A stretch of DNA of 64,000 nucleotides from contig JALECJ010000256.1 of NCBI GenBank assembly GCA_023515745.1, positions 2,728,001-2,792,000 on the forward strand, written 5' to 3'. The translations under genes were made by a program, and so were the position numbers. The stretch comes from Amoeboaphelidium protococcarum (taxonomy: Eukaryota > Aphelidiomycota > Aphelidea). Shown one piece after another: positions 23,304 through 34,751 of this stretch (position 1 is its first letter; every line of letters begins with the position of its first letter). The notes beneath the pieces were generated by a model that was not told where the DNA came from, did not search any database, and saw nothing but the letters and a program-made list of their open reading frames with translations.

Positions 23304-24050
23304 TTGACTAAGATGTCCAATAGAACGGAGGTTCTCGTGTCCCTATTGATACTTCTGGTGTCAATAGTCCACGTATCAAACGCTGCACCCATCGCATACT
23401 TTGCAATCGCGGTGGTAAAAATCAGCCCGCCTTTAGAGGAACTGGCCGCTAACGGGACAAGGGGTCCTTCAAAACCGGCTGTAGATGGTATGTAAGAGTC
23501 GACAGGCTTGCTTACAAGTCAGAACAGCTAGTAAAGCGCCTGTGTTGAATATGATATGCGTTGGACGTCCGACTGTAGCAGTGACTTTTTAATTTTCGGT
23601 AGAATGCCATCCATACACAACACCATTAAGCGAGCCTTAAATATGAATGTTTGATGGAATCGATATTTGATGAATTAGGACCCTTGATTGAATGAAGACG
23701 AGAAATTTCAGTATTCGGTTGGGAAACTATAATCTTTTATTCCAGTGATACCGATCACAAGTGATCAAGTATTTATGCCACACAACAACTGCTTTAGAAT
23801 CAATCTGAAAGTTCCCACGTTTATCGACATAGATGCAGTCACAGGTATATAATTCGCTGCACTAAAGCTTGATATTATAAGTAATGCAAGTGCCGGTAGT
23901 AAAGCGTGTAGTCTTCTTTTCCAAGTGCCCGACCCCGAGTATAATCAGGATGACTACACTCAGACGCGTCATAGAACCAAAAAGAGATAGGACTACTTCA
24001 ATAGTGCAATTAACAAAAAACTATGGAGACTACCGGAATCGAACCAGTGA
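23304..24050 (+). pseudogene. secreted-protein-like locus with in-frame TGAs (degenerate or intron-containing)
   Basis: A clear signal peptide (VLVSLLILLVSIVHVSNA) starts at 23304 and the frame runs to TGA at 23652. A second TGA follows in frame at 23685. The same frame then stays open with plausible secreted-domain sequence (SFIPVIPITSDQVFMP, NLKVPTFIDIDAVTG) to TGA at 24048. Either introns remove the two stops (GTATGT at 23489 is a good donor, with an acceptor CTGTAG near 23579) or the gene is broken. The last 27 bases overlap the antisense tRNA-Ala, which is odd for a working gene. No family is recognised. Confidence 0.35.
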
Positions 24051-24095
24051 CCTTTTCAATGCAAATGAAACGTGCTACCACTGTACCAAGTCCCC
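24024..24095 (-). tRNA. tRNA-Ala (anticodon TGC), second copy
   Basis: Reverse-strand copy of the tRNA at 21815, with the same D, anticodon and T arms. Its acceptor 5' strand is GGGGACT, pairing fully with AGTCTCC including G3-U70. The two copies point toward each other about 2.1 kb apart and share no obvious flanking sequence. The gene overlaps the 3' end of the secreted-protein-like frame on the other strand. Confidence 0.92.
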
Positions 24096-24405
24096 CCACA
24101 AAGACATAGAATTTCCAGCTCTAGATGTATTGTATTCCAACATCTTAATTTTTTTCACGGTTCTCGACACTCAAGTAACATTTTGTACTTCAGATAATAA
24201 CGACATGGCTATCTTGATAATGCTTTCCAATGCATACGATAAAGTCCAGAGAATGTCTGAACATTTAACTTTGTTACCTTCATGCGCGTGTGAATATTAA
24301 AGCGCCCGCCCACTACTGATCCCCGTTCTCCTTTTGTCTTCACTGAAAAACTGTAGATAGAAACCATCAATTTAGTGAAGCATATATCACACTTAATTAA
24401 TAGTC

Positions 24406-27141
24406 ATGTCGCAGTAGCAGTAGAGAAAAAAATACATTCTGGGCATTGCAGCTATGGACTAGAAAGCTCGCTCTAAGCCAATGCGAAATATCTTGCAGAG
24501 AGTATTGTAATTCAATGAAAGCAACTAAAAGTCCAGTGCTAACTTTGAACTTGAGACTGTTATATTTGGAGATAAAGTGCTGCTGGATGAACCTATAGAG
24601 TCTTGGCCGAGTTGTGACTTTTTAATATCATTTCATAGTACTGGATTTCCGCTACAGAAGGCTATCGACTATGTGCAAAAGTATCGACCGTTCTGTATCA
24701 ATGATCTTGTGATGTAAAAGTTGATCTTTGACAGGCGCATTGTTCTTATGCTTCTAGATTGTATCGGATCTCCTACCCCTCCGAGACTGGTGGTCAGTCG
24801 TGATGGTGGTGCCAAGATGCCAGCTGACGTGTTGCAGAGTATCAGAGACTCGCGTCTGTTACTGAAGCATAACAAGTAGATTGAAGGCACAGACGTTGTG
24901 GAAATTGACAGAGACACCATTGAAGTGAATGGTTAGCGAATGGTGAAGCCTTTTGTGGAGAAGCCGATAAATGGCGAAGATCACAATGTATGGATATACT
25001 ATCACTCTTCTACCGGTGGCGGTGTGAGGAAGCTATTTCGCAAAGTTGCCAACAAGTCTAGTGCATTCTTTGCAGAGGATATTCCATTGAGACGTGATGG
25101 TAGCTATATCTACGAATAGTTTATGGATGTGGACAATGCCGAGGACGTGAAGGTGTATACAATTGGTCCTGATTATGCTCACGCAGAGACGCGCAAAAGT
25201 CCTGTAGTGGATGGAATTGTCAGGCGTAATCCAGATGGTAAGGAGATGCGTTACGTTACACAATTGACAAAGGAGGAGTAGACTATAGCTCGCAACGTAT
25301 CTATGTATTTTAAGCAGCGTATATGTGGCTTGGATCTGTTGCGCGTGAATGGCAAAAGTTACGTTATTGACGTCAATGGATGGTCATTTGTGAAGGGAAA
25401 TGAAAATTATTACAATGTATGTGCGCAGAATATTCTGCAGTGGTGCCTGTCTAATAGACGTAGATATAGATTTAATAAGAAGGATACATCGTTTGAGAAT
25501 TAGTGGACTCTCAAAGGATACTTGTCTGTGATGAGACATGCTGATCGAACACCAAAGTAAAAGTTGAAGTTCTATACTGCTTCATAGCCATTTGCTAATC
25601 TATTGGGTACTAGCACTGTTGAGATTTTGTTGAAAAAGCCCGAGGAGTTGCAGACTGTTATTGATGCAGCCATACAGGCTAGAGATGAGAATCTGGAAAA
25701 TCGCGAGAAGATGGATCAACTGGTGGCCGTATTGGAGAATAAGATGTTGCTTGCAGGCACCAAAGTTCAGATTAAGCCATTCTTCTCCAAGGAAGATGGT
25801 CTTCTGGAGAAATTGCAAATTATCGTCAAGTGGGGCGGAGAGTTTACACACGCAGGTGCCCATCATAGTAAGGATTTGGGAGAGAATTTGCGTAAAGATT
25901 TGATGCTGGTAAATAAGGACCTGCTGAGTGATGTCCAAGTATATGCAAGTTCTGAGCGAAGAGTTCTGGCCACTACGGACGTTTTCTTGAAGGCTTTCAT
26001 GAATGATGATACGTTTGATTCCACGTCCATTGTCACTGTCCGCAAAGATATGCTTGACGATAGTTTTGATGCCAAAGAGTAAATGGAGGTTGTTAAGACG
26101 AAATTGTATAAACTACTTAATGCTGGCTATATATATGATATGCAATTTCCAGACAGCATGACGCTGCCTGAAGGTATGGAGGACCCTCCGGCATTTGCTC
26201 GAGAATTGATCGGACTCCTCCTATCCAGACGAGATGTGATGAAGAAAAAGTTTGAGGATCCCGCTGTTAATCAGGCTCAATCCAAATGGTGTTGCAATGA
26301 GAGTCCAACTATATTCAAAGAGAGATGGGACCGTTTATTCAGAGATTTATGTGATAGTTCTAAATCTCTTTTTGATCCGTCCAAAGTTCCTGAGCTGTAT
26401 GATTCGATGAAGTATGATGCTTTACACAACAGAGAATTTATAGATTATGTATTCGTGGATGAGAATGAAGATATATCTGATAAACGCGAGCCACTCAGAA
26501 AGATGTACCATCATGCAAAACTTCTGTTTGATCTCATCGCTCCCTGTGAGTATGGTATAACATTTAATGAGAAACTGGAGATTGGTGTGCTCACATCTTT
26601 TGTCTTGTTGAAGCAATTGGTGGCTGATTTACAAGCTATAGCCGCTGGACATAAAGCTTGTACTAAATTCTACTTCACCAAAGAGAGTCATGTTCACACT
26701 CTGTACAATGTTATCCGTCAGTGTCTGTCACCGAACAGTGCTGAAGTTGTCGAATTGGATTACTTGACTCAGATCACCTTTGAGCTGTATGAACGTAAAG
26801 ATGTGCTTGGTAGTAGTTCTGGATCCAGTTCTGTTAGTTCCGCGGATAATGGTGGTAGTGGTGATTTCATGTCGGAGAATGATCTTAATGAATATTCGTT
26901 AAGAATTGGTCTCAGTCCTGGCGCACATGATCCCGGACTGATTGATACGCAGATGGATGAACGTCACGCTTTGGCTGTGTAGCCGCGATATTGGTTGACG
27001 GATCATCTACCACTGGATGATGCAATCAGGTGCATTATGCCGAATCTCAACACTCCAAGGCCATCTCCCAGGTGCTCTCCTAAACTATAACTACGCAGCA
27101 GAAACACTTAATAAACCCACACTCGTGACTACTCTGAATGA
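24406..27141 (+). CDS. VIP1: diphosphoinositol pentakisphosphate kinase, PPIP5K/Vip1
   Basis: Single exon of 911 residues. The N-terminal ATP-grasp kinase domain is recognisable from residue 9 ([18 protein letters not shown]) through [22 protein letters not shown] and FCQR-type segments to [20 protein letters not shown]. The C-terminal histidine-acid-phosphatase-like domain starts with [13 protein letters not shown] at residue 377, where the Gln is TAA at a Gln conserved in the family. Vip1 makes 1-InsP7 and InsP8, phosphate-sensing messengers. The tail is low-complexity and Ser-rich. Full bifunctional length is slightly shorter than in yeast. Confidence 0.96.
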
Positions 27142-27275
27142 AACTTAATCTTTATATACAGTAGAAGATCTCTGTCTGTAAACTATTTAGTTTAATGTAT
27201 TCAGTCACTATACAGTATCATATTACATTTATTATCTTCAAATTTTAAACGTATTTTATTTTATCAACATAATGA

Positions 27276-28042
27276 TCATTTAACTTCACGTTCCAAAACG
27301 CCAGATTCAAACTTGATCAAGAATGTCACTTTGGACGGACACTCTTTAGTCGCAGTATTATGAGCAGTAACTTTAGCCTTCTACACTCACTCTAATAATA
27401 TAACCTCTCAACGTTAATTTCAATTAATATCAACAAAAGTGATAAAGCTTACAAAGTTGGCTCCATATAGCACAGCTTCAACAATACCTGCAACAAACGC
27501 ACCACAGCACAGACTGCTGTAATCTTTAGGCACGCTGATGAAGCGCGTAACTGACAGGTCATTATCGCTGATCATGTACTCATCTTCGGCATCAGCTCCA
27601 CGTTCGAGCGAGTCTGCAGGCTTTCCAAATAGCAATTTCCACATTTGCGTGTGAACAAGCAGGAGCATCTGCAGATGTTTCGTCTCTCGTTTCCCATTGC
27701 GCTCACGATAGAAGAGCAGTTCCGAGTACTTTTAACCAACTCTGAATCCAATCTCACCCAATCTACATACAAATGTAAAAGATAACTATTAAGATAATTG
27801 AGATGTATATGTATATTCAAGCAACGTTCATACCGTCTCTCCAACTCGGGCACGCCAGATATGCGCTTCTGCGAGTACTGGACAATTTCGCTGAGTAGAA
27901 AAGTCATTGCTCCTAGTGATACTTCGGCATTCTTATTCTTGTTCAGCGGCAAGTCAAGAATGGTCTATGAGCCTTAATTATTACTCTTTCGCAATGAGCT
28001 CACAGAACTGGACCCTCTTACAACTTACGATAGCATAGACAT
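27276..28042 (-). CDS. TRAPPC5: TRAPP complex subunit 5 (Trs31)
   Basis: Three exons, in coding order 28042-27834, 27762-27453 and 27380-27276, with introns of 71 and 72 nt ending TGTAG. The 207-residue protein matches the Bet3-fold subunit Trs31: NAEVSLGAMTFLLSEIVQYSQ, RRETKHLQMLLLVHTQMWKLLFGK, SVPKDYSSLCCGAFVAGIVEAVL and KVTFLIKFE. TRAPP is a Rab/Ypt1 exchange factor and tether at the Golgi. The frame is restored exactly at each splice. The N-terminal 35 residues are unconserved, and the start could be the second ATG, two codons later. Confidence 0.93.
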
Positions 28043-28134
28043 AGTGACTATAAGATTATGAAAATACGCCTAATTAACAAGATGGGAATCAAAGCGGAGA
28101 AAAAGAGTAAACAAATCAGACCAAATACATATTT

Positions 28135-28653
28135 TCATTGAGCTGACAATTGCTATTACTATGGAGGAGGCAGCATACTAACAAGTTTAGTCCTTAATGC
28201 AATCACACTCTGTCTCAGTTGATCCTATTTAGTCTCATACTCAGTGATCATGTTCTCGACGCGTTGCAACTCACCCGTAATGTAATCAATTCTCTTTTAC
28301 ACGTTGGACTTTGCTTCATCAACACTTGTGGGTATCAATGCAGGCCCGTTCTACTTGAAGACTTTATTATCAGTTTTAAGATATTTCAATTCCTACAATA
28401 AGAATCCATGCATTACATTTAACATTGTATGAGCATAGACTTACTTACACTCAAGACCATTTCATTCTCTTTCAGTTGTAAATCCAATTGTTCTCTAGTG
28501 CCGACAGCCTTCTAAAACTCTACTTATACTTTAAATAGTCAAGATTGTGATACTAATAAACATATTCATTATAGAATTACCAATTTAAATTTTCTGCATT
28601 TCCTGTGCATATAACTACAGCTAAGTCTGCATCTACGCAGTCTCCTCACTCAT
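28135..28653 (-). CDS. PFDN6: prefoldin subunit 6
   Basis: Three exons, in coding order 28653-28581, 28519-28449 and 28392-28135, with introns of 61 and 56 nt. The 133-residue protein is a beta-type prefoldin: an N-terminal coiled coil, TREQLDLQLKENEMVL, a hairpin region VFKQNGPALIP and EAKSNVQKRIDYITGELQRVE, then the C-terminal helix. Prefoldin delivers unfolded actin and tubulin to CCT. The Gln in VFKQNGP and NVQKR are TAG/TAA. Good length match. Confidence 0.92.
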
Positions 28654-28791
28654 GGTATGCGCGTCAATAATCTTCAATTGGCGTAAAAAACTTGCTGATC
28701 AAAGTAGAAAAAACAATATACCGCCAAGTCGAAAAGAGATAAATATGGAAACGCACAATAATCTTCTATTTATATCATTAAATAATACTAT

Positions 28792-29232
28792 TCACCGTCT
28801 CTTCTTTTTGCCTGTGGCGGCACCAGACGCGGCTTGCTACTTCTTCACAATTGGACCTTTGCCTCTCTTGGCAAGTGCCAACAGTCTCTATTCTATAGAC
28901 AGCTTCTTCACGTTAGTCCATTCCATCACTTGACCATTGGAGGTCTACTATGCAGCCGCGTCAAGATTCTTTAGATTATTATCATCTCGCGGCCAGTCCC
29001 AAATCTCAGGTACACTCCAGTGAGATAACCACATTGGGCTTCTTATCATCTTGTGTGCAATGTATTGATGCGCAGTTCTGTGCTATGATGACTGAGCCCA
29101 TTCTGATGTTAATTGCCTTGGAACTCCCCAGATAGCTTCGTGCAAATCAGGTGTGGTTTTGGCAGAGTTGCTCAACCTTTTTACACTCACTTCATTAACA
29201 ATATTCTATATTCTACCAGTAATCTTACTCAT
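28792..29232 (-). CDS. uncharacterised basic protein, possibly mitochondrial ribosomal
   Basis: Single exon of 146 residues. Features are a short start (MSKITGRIQNIVNEVSV), a Trp-rich middle (SPMWLSHWSVPEIWDWPRD) and a Lys/Arg-rich C-terminus (LLALAKRGKGPIVKK ... KKKRR). The size, charge and tryptophans resemble organelle ribosomal proteins, but no family is recognised, so that is a guess. It lies head-to-head with the complex I gene at 29406, sharing a promoter of about 170 bp. Confidence 0.55.
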
Positions 29233-29405
29233 TGTAGTTTTATCAGAAGGCGCGTTGTATTTATCTAATCGCGCTTAGTTAGTTGTGCAGGTCTAGAAAG
29301 ATCAATTTGTTCTTTCGTTCACGATTTTTTCCCTCTTTCTTTTCTCCAATCTATAAAGTAACGATTAACAATATAGCATTTATTTCGTTGGGTTTAATAG
29401 TCAGT

Positions 29406-29795
29406 ATGACGGTGGACACTTGGTATGATCCATAAAATCATGTGCGTTATGAAAAGCCATAGCAGAGTGGTGATGGTGAGCAGACCTCTGATCCTGCAGT
29501 AATGCTGGCATAGATGAACCATATTCGCAGGGAACGTGAGGTTAAATTGGCACACAAGAGGATGATTGAAGAGAAATTACAAAAGTGTTTCCTCTTCCAT
29601 GGAGTTCATTCATACAGATAGAATTGCAGATACTTGATGGAGGAGTACAAACACACTAAGGATGAATTATTGGGATACAAGAAGGATAGAAGATTGTATG
29701 ACGGTATTTGGAACTCTGACAAACATTCTGGATATCCTCTACAACGTGAGCCTACCGATATTGAAGTTCTCGAAGAATAATATGATAAGCTTTGA
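29406..29795 (+). CDS. NDUFB10: NADH dehydrogenase (complex I) subunit NDUFB10/PDSW
   Basis: Single exon of 129 residues. The core helix pair resembles PDSW: REREVKLAHKRMIEEKLQKC, a CHCH-type Cys arrangement with KCFLF and RQNCRYLMEEY, and a C-terminal Lys-rich helix. In human NDUFB10 the matching segment is QERLKACQQREGQNYQQNC. The Gln before the second Cys (RQNC) is TAG. The presence of a supernumerary complex I subunit shows aerobic mitochondria. The match is moderate outside the Cys helices. Confidence 0.7.
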
Positions 29796-30382
29796 ATAAC
29801 AACAGTTTGTTAAATCTTATGAAAATTTTCTTGTTTAGAAAATGACTTATATTACAAGCTTCTAAGAATGAAAGAGCGAACAGTATATGCCATGATAAGA
29901 CGCGGTAACTCTTCTAGATTGTATTCTCTCTGTATTTATGGAACGTTATGCCTAGCCTAATGGTTTACATCATCGCTCGAGACTCTTCGCTTGACCGAAC
30001 ACTGTCACTGCATATGCTCTCACACTCGCTCGCTCGATCGTTCGTTCATTCTTTGCTCTTTTCTTCTTCCATCGTATACAGTAGTCGTCATTTGCGATGT
30101 TACTTTAATGGTGAAAGAGAGAGAGTGAAATGAGAGAGAGTGTTTGATCGCCTCAAAAAAATTCTTTTCGCGCGCTGCCGCCACCGACCCCGTTTTCTGT
30201 CTCTCTCTCTCTGTCTTTACTAAAATTCTCAACAAAGAAGAATTTGAACAGACAAAGTTTGTAATAATAATTGTGGTTCTACTATAGTTACTGGACTCTT
30301 TTGTCTATATAGTTATTTGAATTACATTAGATTTGTTATAATTCATTTACTGACTAGACTTTTTAGTCTTTGTGATTCCGTC
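29796..30382. promoter_or_regulatory. intergenic region upstream of TBL1
   Basis: About 590 bp without a supported gene. It contains an imperfect CT/GA-rich stretch at about 30105-30215 (GAGAGAG on one side, CTCTCTCTCTCT on the other) that could pair as a loose inverted repeat. AT-rich sequence precedes the start at 30383. It probably carries the promoter of the TBL1-like gene. Confidence 0.35.
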
Positions 30383-32232
30383 ATGTCTATTACAAGTGAC
30401 CAGGTGAATCTGTTGATTTATCGGTACCTCCTCGAGTCTGGTAAGCTAATGTCCCTTTTTATAGTAGTCATATAGAATTAAAATGTATTTAGAGTGTAGG
30501 ATTTAATCATTCTGCGTATACATTCAGCAATGAGTCTCTTATACAGAAGAGTGAAATGAAAAATGTCAAAGTGGATACCGGTGCTCTGCTTCTCCTCTTA
30601 TAGAAAGGCTTGCTTTTCTCAGAGGCGGAAGCTCATCTTAATGAGGTATGCATTCTCTCTTTTCTTTGGTCACATATATGTAATTTGATTATTTTAATTT
30701 CACATTATATATGTTTGTAGGACGGAAGTGAAAGATAATGTGACCGGCCGTTTACTCTTCTCTAGGCGCATGAATGCGAACGACGAAATTCTGGTAATTA
30801 TAACAAGCGGCGGGATAGGGAGCGGTCTATTTAGAATATAAGTACCTATATATCTGGTCCTGGTGCGTATGGAGATCGAAGTTCTTATGGTATTGGTTAA
30901 TAATAGTAGGCCGCTGAAGATTGGTCATCATAGCAGTAGTAGTAGCATGAATAATAGTCAACTCTTGATGGCTAATAGCAAGAATACAATGGCTATCATG
31001 GTGGTTCTGCATCAAACACTGGAGATAATAACAATAAACTCCGGAAGCGAGATAATGACGATATGGAGGTGGAGGATTCAACTCCTGGTGTCTCTACGGC
31101 CGATATCCCCACAGCATCGTCCACCCCTGTTTTAAATAAGAAATTTACTGCCGCTGTTCCGTAATCTGAAGTTCTCTTATTGGAAGGCCATCAGTCTGAA
31201 GTGTTCAAATGTTAATGGAATCCTCATAAGCCTATTCTTGCTACTGCGTCTGCTGATGCCTCGACTAGATTATGGACAGTTCCAGTTGGCTCTTCCATCA
31301 GGGATTCTTCGTCGTTCTAGTCTGAATGTACAGTCTTGGACCATTTGGAGGATGGTGGTGCACCAAATGTTTAGAAAGATGTCACTAGTTTGAATTGGAA
31401 TCCTTCAGGTGATACACTGGCAACAGGAAATTATAACGGCACCGTCAGGTTCTGGTCTGTAGACGGCTAGTTGTAGAGAAAGTTACCACAAGTTCATAAT
31501 GGCCCGATATTCAGTGTCAAGTGGAGTCTGGATGGTCAAACTCTTCTTACAGGTGGATTTGATTCTGTCGTTTGTGCGTGGAATTCCTCATCTGGTAAAC
31601 TATTGAAGAAATTTGACGGACACTCTGCCCCTGTGCTTGAAATTGACTGGCGAGATTCTGATATGTTTGCCTCGTGCTCAACAGATAAAACCATCAGGAT
31701 TGAGAGCTTAAGCTCTGGAGATGTTCAAGTGCTTAAAAGTCACTAGAAAGAGATTAATGAAATATAGTGGAATAATCAGAAGGATCTGCTTGCATCTTGT
31801 AGTGACGATGCCACAGCCAAGATTTGGAGCTTATCATAAAATACTCCAATCTAGTCTTTGAATGGACACGAGAAGGAGATTTATAGTATAGAGTGGTCGC
31901 CAACTGCAAATGACTAGCTCGCCACTGCTTCATTTGATCATACAGTCAAGATCTGGTCCGCTGAAACTGGTCAGTGTATCCATAATCTGGCCAAGCATAA
32001 GTAATCAGTGTACACTCTTTCATACTCGCCGGACGGTCGACTTATCGCCAGTGGTGGCTATGATGGGCGTGTCATTGTGTGGAGTGCGCGAGACGGCACA
32101 GTGGTAAGACACTATAAGGGTTAGAGTGGGATATTCGATTGTAACTTTTCGCCGGATGGTAACTTTGTCGCTGCTACATTTGCTGGTAATACTGCTTGCA
32201 TATTTGATATAAGAATGTAATAATAAAATTGA
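30383..32232 (+). CDS. TBL1/TBL1XR1/Sif2-like LisH-WD40 corepressor subunit
   Basis: Three exons (30383-30440, 30500-30645, 30721-32232) with introns of 59 and 75 nt ending TGTAG, encoding 571 residues. The LisH start ([20 protein letters not shown]) and the following F-box-like segment match TBL1. A Gln/Gly/Asn-rich linker leads to eight WD repeats from about residue 230 (for example [23 protein letters not shown]-type repeats). TBL1/Sif2 is part of the SMRT/NCoR or Set3 HDAC complex. Many linker Gln residues are TAA/TAG. Three Gln codons (TAA TAA TAA) precede the last codon and TGA. Confidence 0.93.
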
Positions 32233-32376
32233 AGTTTGTGTTCCTTATACCTTAGCTAGCTTTTCTAGTTTTGTGTATTGTTCCGATCATTCTTGAGTAG
32301 TTATTGTGTCTTTACTACTGTACTGTACGCTTAAAAATTTCGAAGAATACCTCATAGTACGATTAAAGTCTTTTGA

Positions 32377-33467
32377 ATGCTATCGCTAGTGGCTCGATGT
32401 ATTCTAGTAATATCGCGAAACTTTCATAGATATCAAAAGTAGATTCTCGTGCTTATAGTTGATCTAAATCTAATCAAAAGGTCATATAACTTTGTAGTTT
32501 ATCGATAGTCCCTATTTGTTATCAATATGAAATTTCGAATCAAGTCTTGGAGTGCGTCTAGTGTGAACAGGTCAATGATGATTTCTCAAAAGGACTCGTC
32601 AAGTATAGAATATTCGATGTAAAGTAATTACCTCTGCTAAGGTAAGATTTTATTCGAAAAGCGTTTAATCAGTGATGATCTATTAAGTGTAGGTGCATCG
32701 TATCATCTAAAATCATGATTGAAAAATTCGCCGTCATAGTCGCGTCTGAACCACTTGAGCGGCTTTCGCTTATTGCCCAATTACAGCCTATAAGTATCCA
32801 CTTGGAATTGGGTAAGAATGCAGATAAGCTGATTAAGAAGAAAGCTATGATATCGCAATTGTCTCAACATCTGCAATCGCTTAGTCTCTAATCTGCGCAC
32901 TGGAAAAACTACGGGGAATATACCTCAAAATTACTCTTCTCTCTGAATCTGAGCTAGCTGACCCATTTTGAATGTGATGATAGCAAGGCTTTAGAAGATA
33001 TACGGCCATTGCTGACTGCAACGAATTTACGATACTTGGGATTGCGATACTCGTGGTCTGGTGGATCTAAATCTCCTCATCATTTCGTCAACGCGTTCCG
33101 GGTGGTATTATAGTCCGAATGTCTGACATATTTACATCTATAAAATGTGTTTAAAGTTACACCTTGTACAGCCGCTGAAGCGCAAACTATAAATGATGGA
33201 TATGATCTGGTATCAACTATCATACATTCTAAACAAGGACTGAAACTCGTGATTGATGATTACTTGATAAACTGTACGCGCAGAATATTCACTCTATTCG
33301 ATCCCTCAAAGCCTGTGGCAATATAAGAGTTGCATCTCAGCAAGGATCTGCAATAGGAAGCTGATGTGATCATGGACCGTCTTCCTCCTGAAACGGTTTC
33401 TCGTCGCCAATCCTCAAAGCCTTATGCCGATGTTTTAATTTTTTCAACCGAAGCTAAGGTTGATTGA
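32377..33467 (+). CDS. uncharacterised leucine-rich protein, three-exon model
   Basis: The main exon 32693-33467 is solid: an open frame with leucine-rich segments (LLFSLNLSQLTHFEC, TNLRYLGLRYSW, CLTYLHLQNVFKV) that resemble LRR or F-box/LRR proteins. Exon 2 (32509-32641) joins through a 51-nt intron ending TGTAG and continues a Cys-containing segment (VLECVQCEQVNDDF). Exon 1 (32377-32398) and its 110-nt intron are tentative. The predicted product is 309 residues. If exons 1-2 are wrong, the first ATG in exon 3 is 32715. No specific function can be given. Confidence 0.55.
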
Positions 33468-33584
33468 TTCGTTGAAAATTCTCATTTATAAAATCTATAA
33501 AGACGCGCTCGCTTACTTACTTGCAGACTTTACTTCTTTAGGAAAATATCGATTGAATTTATATAGACTACTTAATAACGCGTA

Positions 33585-34751
33585 ATGTCACACCGTAAAT
33601 ACGAACATCCAAGACACGGTTCCTTGGGTTTCTTGCCTAGAAAGAGAGCTCGTCGTCATAGAGGTAAGGTCAAGTCCTTCCCTAAGGATGACCCAAGCAA
33701 GCCTGTGCATATGACTGCATTCATGGGATACAAGGCTGGTATGACCCATGTGGTGCGTGATCTGGACCGTCCTGGATCCAAGATGCACAAGAAGGAGGTT
33801 GTTGAGGCTGTCACTGTGATCGAGACTCCTCCATTGGTCGTGGTTGGTGTTGTCGGTTACGTCGAGACTCCAAGAGGTCTGCGCTCTCTCACCACCGTGT
33901 GGAGTGAGCACTTGAGCGAGGAGGTTAGACGCCGCTTTTACAAGAACTGGTACGCTAGCAAGTAGAAGGCTTTCACCAAGTACGCCAAGAAGTATGCTGA
34001 TGAGAAAAAGAACATCACTCGCGAGCTGGAGCGTATGAAGAAGTACTGCACCGTTATCCGTGTCATTGCTCACACTCAGATCAGCAAGTTGCGTCTGGGT
34101 CAGAAGAAGGCTCACGTTATGGAGGTGCAGCTGAATGGTGGAAGCATCGCTGACAAGGTTGACTATGCTTTCAAGCATTTCGAAAAGGAGGTGCCAGTAT
34201 CTACTGTGTTCGAGTAGAACGAGCTGATTGATGTTATCGGTGTCACCAAGGGTAGAGGTTACGAGGGTGTTATCCACCGTTGGGGTGCCAAGAAGCTGCC
34301 TCGTAAGACTCATCGTGGTCTGAGAAAGATTGCCTGTATCGGTGCTTGGCATCCAAGTAGAGTCATGTACTCTGTTCCACGTGCTGGTCAGGACGGTTAT
34401 CATCATCGTACTGAGATGAACAAGAAGATTTACCGTATCGGTAAGGGAGATGACAAGGCTAATGCTTCCACTGAGTACGATCTGACTCAGAAGGCTATCA
34501 CTCCTATGGGTGGCTTCGTTCACTATGGTGTTGTCAGAAACGACTGGTTGATGATCAAGGGTGGCTGCGTCGGTGTCAAGAAGCGTATTATGACTCTGCG
34601 TAAGTCTTTGCTGACTCACTCTAGCCGTTCTGCTTTGGAGGATGTGCAGTTGAAGTTTATCGATACTAGCTCCAAGTTTGGTCACGGTCGTTTCCAGACT
34701 GTGGAGGAGAAGAAGGCATTTATGGGTACTCTGAAGAAGGAGTTGAACTGA
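33585..34751 (+). CDS. RPL3: 60S ribosomal protein uL3
   Basis: Single exon of 388 residues. It is a near-universal match: [20 protein letters not shown] at the start, GYKAGMTH, the W-finger and the [11 protein letters not shown] segment carrying the basic loop near the peptidyl transferase centre. In-frame TAG codons (33963, 34215) sit at WYASKQKAFTKY and [17 protein letters not shown], both as Gln. Codon use is strongly biased (many CGT, AAG), as expected for a highly expressed gene. The start is directly preceded by AACGCGTA. The 365-codon antisense ORF is a shadow of this codon bias. Confidence 0.98.

Noticed and set aside
23884-24300. Plus-strand ORF spanning the second tRNA-Ala
   Set aside because: It reads straight through the antisense tRNA, and its product shows no domain.
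29948-30235. Small ORFs in the CT/GA-rich tract upstream of TBL1
   Set aside because: They are low-complexity products of the repeat tract on both strands without start context or conservation.
33588-34685. 365-codon ORF antisense to uL3
   Set aside because: It is an artefact of strong codon bias in uL3. It has no family match and the sense frame is fully accounted for.
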